Shown here piece after piece: positions 57,328-64,000 of a stretch of DNA of 64,000 nucleotides; position 1 is the stretch's first letter, and each line of letters begins with the position of its first letter. The position numbers were made by a program, and so were the translations under genes. Origin of the DNA: Corynebacterium amycolatum. GTDB lineage: Bacteria; Actinomycetota; Actinomycetes; Mycobacteriales; Mycobacteriaceae. Where the stretch lies: positions 248,001 through 312,000 of the forward strand of contig NZ_CP069513.1 of the NCBI RefSeq assembly GCF_016889425.1. Direction: 5' to 3'. The notes under the pieces were generated by a model that saw only the letters and a program-made list of their open reading frames with translations, did not search any database and was not told the DNA's origin.

Positions 57328-58581
57328 ATGCAGCGCACCATTGCTCCTACACCCGCGCAGTCTGCCACCGCGCAGACTCCTGCCCCACTCGACTGGCACA
57401 GCCGGGTGCGTTACTTCGTCGGCTCGTTCCCAGCTGCCGATCTCGCTATTGCGGCTGCTTTCCTGCTGTGCTGTTGGTTGAGCACGACGCCGCTATTTAC
57501 TTATGGCCCGAGCTTCACTTATGTCACCAATCTGGTTCTGTCCGCGATGATTGCCGGCGCCGCAGCGTTTCGTCGTAAAGCAGTGCGCGCATCGTTTGTG
57601 GTTACATACAGTGCCCTAGCGGGCCTCGCCTTGCTGGTGTGGCTATCCCCGGTGAACCTTGGGGTAGACCCTATTATTGTTGCCGCCCCATTATCGTTAT
57701 GGGCTGTGACCAGGTGGGAACAGAATCGCACCTGGGGCATAGTTGGGCTCTTTTTAGGGTTGATTGGCAGTTTCCTCAACCCAGCGGTTCCAGCCTTCGG
57801 TTTTACTCCGGAACGGCTGTTGGTCTTCGGTCTGCCCGCGGTGCTCATCACGGCGAGCGCGTACGCAGTGCCGCTGTGGCTGCGCATCAACGCCGAGGAA
57901 CATGCCGCGGAGTTGGAGAACGTCGTGGCGCTCAACAAGTTGGAGTTGTCCCGGGAGCTTCACGATGTCGTGGGTCACGGACTCACCTCTATTAAAGTTC
58001 AGGCCCAAACCGCACTGTACCTGGCGGAGATGAATGACTCACGAGCGGAACGCGCTGCTGAAAAGACCACGCTGGAAGGTATTGCCGAGACCGCAGAACA
58101 ATCGTTGCGAGATGTGCATGCGCTTGTCGATGCACTACGTGAAGGCGGCGAGATTAGCGCTGACCCGAATGAGATTCCACGTCTGGTTGCGGCTGTTTGT
58201 CCGCCGGGTCGCGATGTTTCGGTGACTCTGCCGGAGTCTTATGAGGCGCTGGCGGATTGGCCACTCGCGAAGCGTTTGACTCTGGTGCGGGCAGTGACGG
58301 AGTTGGCCGCGAATATGGCCAAGCACTCATCGGGCGCTGGTCAGTTCACGTTGACGATTGAATCGCCTACTGAGTCGCCTATTGCCCCATCTGCCGATGC
58401 CGATATCAGCCCGGCGCGGGTTCATTTGGTGACCGCAAATCGGGCTGTGAGCGACGCCTTGGCACACAGGAAGCGAGCTGGTGCTGGCCTGATTGGTCTG
58501 GATGAACGCGTGGCGCAGCTCGGTGGCGAGATGACTTATGGTGAAAGCGACGGTATGTTCCGCGTCAGCATTCAGCTATAA
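57328..58581 (+). CDS. NarL-type sensor histidine kinase
   Basis: A protein of 417 residues. The N-terminal half has about five hydrophobic helices and almost no extracellular loops, typical of intramembrane-sensing kinases. The HisKA_3 phosphorylation box is SRELHDVVGHGLTSIKVQAQ with the phospho-His in ELHDVVGH, and the ATP-binding domain has ELAANMAKHS and GAGLIGLDERVAQLGGEM. The next gene is its likely response regulator, followed by an ABC exporter; such groups usually answer to cell-envelope stress or peptide antibiotics. A dispersed motif copy lies at 57571. Confidence 0.88.
   Translation: MQRTIAPTPAQSATAQTPAPLDWHSRVRYFVGSFPAADLAIAAAFLLCCWLSTTPLFTYGPSFTYVTNLVLSAMIAGAAAFRRKAVRASFVVTYSALAGLALLVWLSPVNLGVDPIIVAAPLSLWAVTRWEQNRTWGIVGLFLGLIGSFLNPAVPAFGFTPERLLVFGLPAVLITASAYAVPLWLRINAEEHAAELENVVALNKLELSRELHDVVGHGLTSIKVQAQTALYLAEMNDSRAERAAEKTTLEGIAETAEQSLRDVHALVDALREGGEISADPNEIPRLVAAVCPPGRDVSVTLPESYEALADWPLAKRLTLVRAVTELAANMAKHSSGAGQFTLTIESPTESPIAPSADADISPARVHLVTANRAVSDALAHRKRAGAGLIGLDERVAQLGGEMTYGESDGMFRVSIQL
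57571..57581 (-). repeat. GCTTTACGACG motif, copy 16
   Basis: Read as CGTCGTAAAGC on the plus strand, inside the histidine kinase gene; the next base in motif orientation is A. Confidence 0.7.
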
Positions 58582-58633
58582 GTGCTTTGGCCAAAGCAGG
58601 TCTAACTATTGACACTGCATAGAAAGACGAGCA

Positions 58634-59341
58634 ATGGGTGTAATTCGAGTTTTAGTCGCTGAAGATCAAGCGCTGATTCGGCAGTCTTTTGCGCAGCTTA
58701 TTGATGCCCACCCGCAGATGAAAGTCATTGGCGCCGTGGGCGACGGTGCTGAGGCTGTGCGTCTTGCCTCCGGCGCAGATGTGGTCGTCATGGACATTCG
58801 TATGCCAGTGATGGACGGTATCGAGGCCACGCGGCAAATCGTGCGAGGGGCATCGTCCGGAGGCGCGACCCACGCATCCGCTCCGAAAGTCCTGGTACTG
58901 ACCACCTTCCGCGAAGAATCCCTCGTACTTGGCGCTTTAGAGGCTGGAGCCGCAGGCTTTTTACTCAAAGACTCCGATCCCCGTGAGTTACTTTCGGCCA
59001 TCATGCGTATCCACCGCGGTGAAGGAGTCATCGATCCGAAGGTGACGCCAATGGTGTTGCGACACGTTTCACCGCGCACAACCCACTTCGAGCAGTCAGC
59101 AAGCGCTTCCTCGACACATGGCGATGGCTCAGACCCCACTGACGCAGAAACCCAGTTCACACCCCGAGAACAGGAGATTTTGGACCTCGTCTGCCAGGGG
59201 CTTTCCAATGATGAGATCGCTCGCAGGTTGGTGGTCGCCACGACGACCGTGAAAACCCATGTGAAAGCGCTACTAACAAAAACGGGCTCACGCAGTCGCG
59301 TGAATCTTGTCATTTGGGCTGCGAAAAACGGGATGCTTTAG
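58634..59341 (+). CDS. NarL/LuxR-family response regulator
   Basis: A protein of 235 residues. The receiver domain has acidic residues in VAEDQALIRQ, the phospho-acceptor Asp in VVVMDIRMPVMDGIEATRQI, a Thr in LTTFREES and Lys in FLLKDSDPRELLSAI. The C-terminal LuxR-type HTH is FTPREQEILDLVCQGLSNDE with VVATTTVKTHVKALLTKTG. A Ser/Thr/Asp-rich linker (about 140-165) joins them. It lies 52 bases after the kinase and should control the ABC genes and perhaps itself. Confidence 0.9.
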   Translation: MGVIRVLVAEDQALIRQSFAQLIDAHPQMKVIGAVGDGAEAVRLASGADVVVMDIRMPVMDGIEATRQIVRGASSGGATHASAPKVLVLTTFREESLVLGALEAGAAGFLLKDSDPRELLSAIMRIHRGEGVIDPKVTPMVLRHVSPRTTHFEQSASASSTHGDGSDPTDAETQFTPREQEILDLVCQGLSNDEIARRLVVATTTVKTHVKALLTKTGSRSRVNLVIWAAKNGML

Positions 59342-59457
59342 ATTCTCCTCGCTGGTGCCGTCACCCTCGCTAGCGCCTCCTCCCTGGGGAGGATATTTCC
59401 ACCAACTCATCCTCAGGGAGGGCGCGAACCGCTCCAAGCACTCCTATTACTTAAGGC

Positions 59458-60201
59458 ATGAACGCACCAACTCCTACCCCAGGCCCTTCCGCAGATGCCG
59501 CTGCTCCTCTCCTCCAACTGCGCGACATCACCGTCGCCTACGGCAAGAACGAACCGGTCCTGAACGGTCTCGACATGAGCGTTCGCGCCGGTGAGGTCTA
59601 CGGACTATTGGGACTCAACGGCGCAGGTAAGTCCACGCTGATGAGTACTGTGCTTGGCCTTGTTCCCTACTCCGGTGAAATCAGTATTGCGGGACGCCCG
59701 TGGTCCATTGCCGACCTAGACCACATCGGCGCCTCTATCAATGGCCCGGCGTTCTACCCGCAACTCTCGGCCACCGACAACCTCAAAGTGCACGCACACT
59801 TGACCGGCACGGACAGGAGCCGTATCGCCGAAGTCCTCAACTTGGTCGGGCTTCATGCTGGTAACAAGCGTGTCCGCGCTTTCTCAACGGGCATGAAGGT
59901 TCGTCTCTCACTGGCGATGGCGCTGCTCACCGACCCCGACATTGTGCTTCTCGACGAACCCACTAACGGCCTCGACCCCGAAGCTATCGTGAGCCTGCGT
60001 ACCTTGTTGCGGAATCTCGCCGATAGCGGCAAAGCAGTTGTGGTGTCTTCGCATCAGCTCGGTGAGGTCGAAAAGAGTGTTGACCACCTGGGAGTTCTCG
60101 CTGGTGGCCGGCTGGTCTACGAAGGCCCGCTGACGGACTTTGCGGCTGCTGGTCAATCCCTCGAGCAGGCTTTCTTTGCCGCAGTAGGTGTTGCCCGATG
60201 A
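59458..60201 (+). CDS. ABC transporter ATP-binding protein
   Basis: A protein of 247 residues of the drug/lantibiotic-export type: Walker A GLNGAGKST, signature AFSTGMKVRLSLAMALL, Walker B PDIVLLDEPTNGLDPEAIV and the switch His in VVSSHQLGEVEKS. The signature motif has STGMK rather than the usual SGGQ, as in the BcrA/CcmA-like group. It pairs with the permease that overlaps its end by four bases. The substrate may be a peptide antibiotic, by analogy with LanF/BcrA pumps next to TCS genes. Confidence 0.9.
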   Translation: MNAPTPTPGPSADAAAPLLQLRDITVAYGKNEPVLNGLDMSVRAGEVYGLLGLNGAGKSTLMSTVLGLVPYSGEISIAGRPWSIADLDHIGASINGPAFYPQLSATDNLKVHAHLTGTDRSRIAEVLNLVGLHAGNKRVRAFSTGMKVRLSLAMALLTDPDIVLLDEPTNGLDPEAIVSLRTLLRNLADSGKAVVVSSHQLGEVEKSVDHLGVLAGGRLVYEGPLTDFAAAGQSLEQAFFAAVGVAR

Positions 60202-61631
60202 GCGCTCAACCGCACACACGCACTTTTAACACGCGCGCTGTTCCTACGCGACACTACTTCCGCGCCGAACTACTGCGGGCGAAGTGGTCGCTCACCATGT
60301 TCCTGCCCATCATCATGGTGGCAATCGCTCTGGTCAGCATGGTCTTTTCTACAGGCGTTGATGCCACCGCCATGGCGAGCGCCCACATCTACTCGCTTAT
60401 CCTGCTCCCTCCCCTGGCTGCTATTACGTCCGTCATTGGCCAAAAACGTGAAGAAAAGCTCCGCCAAGGTGGCCTAATCTGGCGCAATATTTCGAGCATT
60501 CGGGTACTCCTGGCACGCGCAGCCACTGTCATCGCCTCCACGGCCCTCGGCCACGCACTGATGGCCACTCTCCTTGCCCGGAGCGTGAGCACCGCATTGC
60601 AATTCACGATCTTCAACACGTTGTCATTCTTCGTGTTCTGGGCATTCGGCCTTGCCCTATGGCGCCTTGTGCCACGCGCAGCTCTCTTCCTTGCTCCGCT
60701 CGCTGCCATCGCTTGGGCCATCGCAGGAACACTGGATGCCATGAGCCCAAACTGGCAAGTTCTCCCGTGGACCTGGGCAATCCGCCCAACGTTACCTATC
60801 CACGGAGTGCAGGCTAATTCCATCACGGCTCCCGCAGACAGCGAAATCTGGGACATTGCCATCCTGCCGCCCGCGCTGCTGCATTTACTCCTCGGGCTAG
60901 GCTTCTTTGTCATCGCATTGGCTGCGCACGGAAAATCTCTCAGCTTGCCGACGGGCCGGGAACGCAGCACTTCGTCGTTAAGCCATGGCATGAGCGCGAC
61001 CCTGCCCTGGCGCACCTGGTGGAGCCTCGCAGCGCTGATGCTTGCCGGGCTTGCGGTCGTGCGTGTGGTGTGGAACCCGGAGTATGCGATGGGGTTGCTG
61101 AGTTTCGTCTGCGTGCCGACGGCCGCAACCGTGGTCGCCATCATGACGTGGACCTCGCAAGCTGATGCCTGGCCAGCGCTGATGTATCGACGCTCGCGGG
61201 GGAGCATCACGCTCCGGCTGTTTGCCTTGGATATGGCGTTTCTCGTACCGGTGCTCGTGGTTGCGGTGATTATCAGTGGCGCGGGCGGCGAAGCCAGCAG
61301 CGAGACCGACATCAACCCTTGGCCGTACCAGGCGGTCATCGCGCCTCTTGTGGCCGCAATGATTGTGGCCGTGACCGGATTGATTGCGCGTCGAAGTGTG
61401 GCAGCGGCGATTTTTGCCTCGGTCGCGCTCGGCGGTTGGGCGGTGCTGGTTGGCGGTGATGTCCTCAGTGCTTCACCGCTGTGGTGGACCTCGGAATGGG
61501 GATGGACCTGGGTGGTCCGTGATTACCCCGAGCGGTGGCCGTTGATGGTTCTCGTATCCACCATTGTGACCGGGGCATTCGTGGCCTGGGCGCGGGCAAC
61601 GTCGCTGAAAGCCATCCGATTCCTGAGCTGA
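60198..61631 (+). CDS. ABC-2-type permease
   Basis: A protein of 477 residues with some 11-12 hydrophobic segments; it is long enough to act as a complete membrane half on its own or as a homodimer. It starts MSAQPHTRTFNTRAVPTRHY and contains a first cytoplasmic coupling region near IGQKREEKLRQGGLIWRNI. No named substrate motif is recognised. The start codon overlaps the stop of the ATP-binding gene by four bases. A dispersed motif copy (60973) lies inside it. Confidence 0.82.
   Translation: MSAQPHTRTFNTRAVPTRHYFRAELLRAKWSLTMFLPIIMVAIALVSMVFSTGVDATAMASAHIYSLILLPPLAAITSVIGQKREEKLRQGGLIWRNISSIRVLLARAATVIASTALGHALMATLLARSVSTALQFTIFNTLSFFVFWAFGLALWRLVPRAALFLAPLAAIAWAIAGTLDAMSPNWQVLPWTWAIRPTLPIHGVQANSITAPADSEIWDIAILPPALLHLLLGLGFFVIALAAHGKSLSLPTGRERSTSSLSHGMSATLPWRTWWSLAALMLAGLAVVRVVWNPEYAMGLLSFVCVPTAATVVAIMTWTSQADAWPALMYRRSRGSITLRLFALDMAFLVPVLVVAVIISGAGGEASSETDINPWPYQAVIAPLVAAMIVAVTGLIARRSVAAAIFASVALGGWAVLVGGDVLSASPLWWTSEWGWTWVVRDYPERWPLMVLVSTIVTGAFVAWARATSLKAIRFLS
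60973..60983 (-). repeat. GCTTAACGACG motif (A variant), copy 17
   Basis: Read as CGTCGTTAAGC on the plus strand, inside the ABC permease gene; the next base in motif orientation is A. Confidence 0.6.
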
Positions 61632-61665
61632 CAGCGACGCTGACTGCAGCCACGCGCCAGCCCGC

Positions 61666-62847
61666 CTACTCCTCGATAGCCTCACGGACCTCTTCGACGC
61701 TGAGGTTGGAGTCTTCGATTTCCTTGCGAGCTTCCTTCTTCCGACCACGGCGAACAAGGCGGAAGATGCGCTTACGGCGGGAAGTCTCTTCGCTGATACG
61801 CTCACGACCGCGCAGCCAAGCAACGAGCATGACGGTAATGAGCAAAAGACCGATGTAGCCCAGGATTGGGTAGACCCAACCGATTAGGTTCTGGAAGCCC
61901 ATAAAGCTCAAGGCGAAACCGAGCAGGACCAGAGCAACGTAGACAATCTTGAATTTTTCCGGGTGATTTGCGGTGACGCGACGCCCCAGTGCGTAGAACA
62001 TGCCAAGTGCCGTGTTGAAGATCATGCCAAGGATTACCACGGCCATGGCCTGGCCCAGCCACGGGTGCAAGCGGTTAATAACGGTGAGCATCGGCACGGC
62101 ATCGGTTGCGACAGTACCAACGGTGTGGAACAGCGTGATGGTGGTAATCAGCAGCATTGCGGAGTACACCAAACCGCCGACAAAGCCACCGGCTCCTGCA
62201 GCGCGGGGGTTGAACAGGCTGCCGCCAATAACAATCGCCATGGAGACCGCAACCATCAGGTTAAAGCCCACGTAGTTCACCGCGGCGACAACCCAGTTCG
62301 GCAGAGTGGTCGGGACTTCCGCAACGGCAGCTGCCTGCTCCGCGGCTGGGGTGGCATCGGTAAACGCCAGCGTATAAATACTGGCCAGCAGGATAAAACC
62401 GACGATAAACGGCGTAATCGAACCAATCACGGTGGTCACGCGATCGACGTCGAGGAAACCAGCCGCGATGGTCACCAGCATCATAATCACGGCACCAATC
62501 CACACGGGGATGCCCCACTGCTGCTCCATGTTGGCACCCGCACCGGCGAACATGACGAACCCCGTGGCGAAGAGCGTGATAATCACGCCGATGTCCAGTA
62601 CGCGCGAAAAGATGGGATGCGATACGCGTCGGAAAACTTCGCCGTGCTCGCTGGCCTGGAAATAGCTTCCCAGCTGCAAAATGATCATCGCCATCAGGCT
62701 CATAATCACCGCTGAGAGAACGGCACCCCAGACACCATTGATGCCAAAGGCGACGAAGTATTGCATGATTTCCTGACCCGTCGCAAAGCCCGCGCCGACG
62801 ACTACGCCGACAAAAGCAAATGCAACGCGCAGTACTTGCTTCACCAC
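61666..62847 (-). CDS. YkvI-like membrane transporter
   Basis: A protein of 393 residues with 10-11 membrane helices. It starts VKQVLRVAFAFVGVVVGAGF, a family feature (GAGFATGQEI) shared with the YkvI group and related to amino-acid/Na+ symporters of the LeuT fold. The C-terminus is a charged cytoplasmic tail (RKRIFRLVRRGRKKEARKEI). The substrate is unknown. It converges on the ABC permease and is followed by msrA on the same strand. Confidence 0.75.
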   Translation of the reverse strand: MVKQVLRVAFAFVGVVVGAGFATGQEIMQYFVAFGINGVWGAVLSAVIMSLMAMIILQLGSYFQASEHGEVFRRVSHPIFSRVLDIGVIITLFATGFVMFAGAGANMEQQWGIPVWIGAVIMMLVTIAAGFLDVDRVTTVIGSITPFIVGFILLASIYTLAFTDATPAAEQAAAVAEVPTTLPNWVVAAVNYVGFNLMVAVSMAIVIGGSLFNPRAAGAGGFVGGLVYSAMLLITTITLFHTVGTVATDAVPMLTVINRLHPWLGQAMAVVILGMIFNTALGMFYALGRRVTANHPEKFKIVYVALVLLGFALSFMGFQNLIGWVYPILGYIGLLLITVMLVAWLRGRERISEETSRRKRIFRLVRRGRKKEARKEIEDSNLSVEEVREAIEE

Positions 62848-62946
62848 AAGGGTTCACTCCTATTCAACTATCTGATTGATATAACCACCTTACTTTTCTC
62901 AGTGAGTTTTACTAATCGCGATTAAGCGTTCTACGAAATTTCGCCT

Positions 62947-63603
62947 TTAAATCCCGCAGGCCACGCCGGTTGAATGCACCGGGCAGTAGCCGTTCGGATT
63001 CTTAAACAAGTACTGCTGGTGCTCGTCCTCGGCTCGGTAGTACTCCCCTGCCGGAGTCTCCGCGAGTGGCTTAATCTCCGTGGTAATGGGCCCCAGGCCA
63101 GCATCGGCAAGCTTCGGCGCGTACGCATCGGAGATTTCCTGCGCCCGGCGCGCCTGCTCGGGCGTCGTCGTGTAAATCGCGGAACGGTACTGCGTGCCGA
63201 CATCATTACCCTGACGGTAGCCCTGAGTGGGATCGTGGGCCTCGAAGGCCTTCGCGATCAGCTGGTCGAAGCTAATCTGCTCCGGGTCGTAGACAACCTC
63301 CACAATCTCAGTGTGGTTGGTCCGACCGGTGCAGGACTCTCGGTAAGTGGGATTTGGCGTCACGCCACCGGCGAACCCGACCGACGTACTGAGCACGCCC
63401 GGGGTTTCCCAAAACAGCTTCTCAGCACCCCAGTAGCAGCCGATACCGATGTAGACAACCTCCTGGCCATCCTCCCATGGGCCGGTAATAGGCGTGCCGA
63501 GCACCGCATGCGGCTTCGGATTCTCCAGCACCGGGTGCGAGCCGCCCTTTAGCGCCTCACCTTCCGGCACAAGCTCCGCCGACCTACCAAAAAACCAACC
63601 CAT
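62947..63603 (-). CDS. msrA: Peptide-methionine (S)-S-oxide reductase
   Basis: A protein of 218 residues. The catalytic Cys is in YIGIGCYWGAEKLFWETPGV (GCFWG motif with Tyr for Phe), followed by GVLSTSVGFAGGVTPNPTYR and THNEI-like NHTEIVEVVYDPE. The resolving region near the C-terminus is YQQYLFKNPNGYCPVH-like (HQQYLFKNPNGYCPVHSTGV) with a second Cys. It repairs oxidised methionine at the expense of thioredoxin. It is divergent from menE, with 134 bases between. Confidence 0.93.
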   Translation of the reverse strand: MGWFFGRSAELVPEGEALKGGSHPVLENPKPHAVLGTPITGPWEDGQEVVYIGIGCYWGAEKLFWETPGVLSTSVGFAGGVTPNPTYRESCTGRTNHTEIVEVVYDPEQISFDQLIAKAFEAHDPTQGYRQGNDVGTQYRSAIYTTTPEQARRAQEISDAYAPKLADAGLGPITTEIKPLAETPAGEYYRAEDEHQQYLFKNPNGYCPVHSTGVACGI

Positions 63604-63737
63604 CTTCGATGCCTTTCTATCTATGACTTCCTATGCTCTGCGCAACGCGTCCGCGGCGACGATTGTTCCGCCCGTCACCACCGCCACACTCACGTTTCAC
63701 ACGCCTCGTCACCAGAAACTACGGCACAACACGGGCT

Positions 63738-64000
63738 ATGGTTTGGATTGTGCGTACGCTCAGCCTGCTTTCCGTCAATCCCCACGACTCGACCGATATC
63801 CTGCCCGACCTCCGTGCCGCGCTGGACGGCGAGGTCTCTTTGCTCCCCGTTCCGCTTCACGACGGCACGCGAGCCTCAATCTTGCGGAACTCGCAACGCG
63901 CAGGTGAGCCAATTGATGAGTCCATCGCACTTGTTGTCGGCACCTCCGGTTCCACCGGCACACCGAAGGGTGCACAGCTGACGGTGGATAACTTGGTCTC
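63738..64000 (+). CDS. menE: o-Succinylbenzoate-CoA ligase MenE, N-terminal part
   Basis: The open frame begins at ATG 63738 and reaches the right edge without a stop (about 87 codons). It contains LVVGTSGSTGTPKGAQLTVD, the AMP-binding P-loop of the acyl-CoA ligase superfamily, placed early as in the short MenE proteins of actinobacteria. It activates o-succinylbenzoate for MenB. The assignment to menE rests on the menaquinone neighbourhood and the very short lead-in before the P-loop. GCTTCACGACG at 63853-63863 inside it is a coding near-match to the dispersed motif. Confidence 0.75.
   Translation, partial: MVWIVRTLSLLSVNPHDSTDILPDLRAALDGEVSLLPVPLHDGTRASILRNSQRAGEPIDESIALVVGTSGSTGTPKGAQLTVDNLV

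Overview
The window looks like chromosomal DNA of a moderately high-GC actinobacterium, most likely Corynebacterium or a close relative. The evidence is gene order: tRNA-Trp, secE, nusG, rplK-rplA, rplJ-rplL, rpoB-rpoC, rpsL-rpsG-fusA, tuf and rpsJ-to-rpsQ lie in one long minus-strand stretch with the S10 operon ending at rpsQ. Upstream lies a menaquinone block (grcC1, menJ, menG, mgtA, a DUF3592 gene, menD, menC) in the same order as Mycobacterium tuberculosis Rv0553-Rv0562. I cannot name the species from sequence alone.

Layout. 1-4500: transport genes (end of a Bcr/CflA-type MFS pump, a VIT1/CCC1-type metal transporter, a formate/nitrite channel, MgtE) and a small methyltransferase. 4600-15500: S10 operon, tuf, fusA, rpsG, rpsL, all minus strand. 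15900-28750: an accessory block between rpsL and rpoC holding a lipoprotein, a tmsA-tmsB-type pair for 10-methyl fatty acids, an NmrA-like reductase, an NCS1 permease, a urease operon and a glutamine amidotransferase. 29059-43527: rpoC, rpoB, a DUF3068 membrane protein, rplL, rplJ, an unknown gene, rplA, rplK, nusG, secE. 44039-44843: tRNA-Trp, -Met, -Thr and -Tyr. 45000-54223: menaquinone biosynthesis. 54264-63603: pyridoxal kinase, ArfB, an SDR, an AlkB-like dioxygenase, a two-component system with an ABC exporter, a YkvI-like transporter and MsrA. The 5' part of menE runs off the right edge.

The urease operon is the most unusual gene system. It reads ureA, a two-domain CbiX-like protein with a very His-rich tail, a fused ureB-ureC gene, ureF, ureG, ureD, and it has no ureE. 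The CbiX-like protein sits where a nickel chaperone would be expected and probably takes over the UreE role. A divergent NCS1 permease and two CAGCAA/TTGCTG palindromes lie just upstream.

The most unusual non-coding signal is a dispersed 11-mer, GCTTWACGACG (usually followed by a purine), seen 17 times. Many copies sit just behind stop codons and two pairs form inverted repeats, which recalls DNA-uptake or other genome-wide marker sequences. Other structure includes a 19-bp perfect palindrome near menD with a decayed relative near tRNA-Trp, short tandem duplications at or next to stop codons of several genes, an interleaved double inverted repeat between tRNA genes, and a structured S10 leader.
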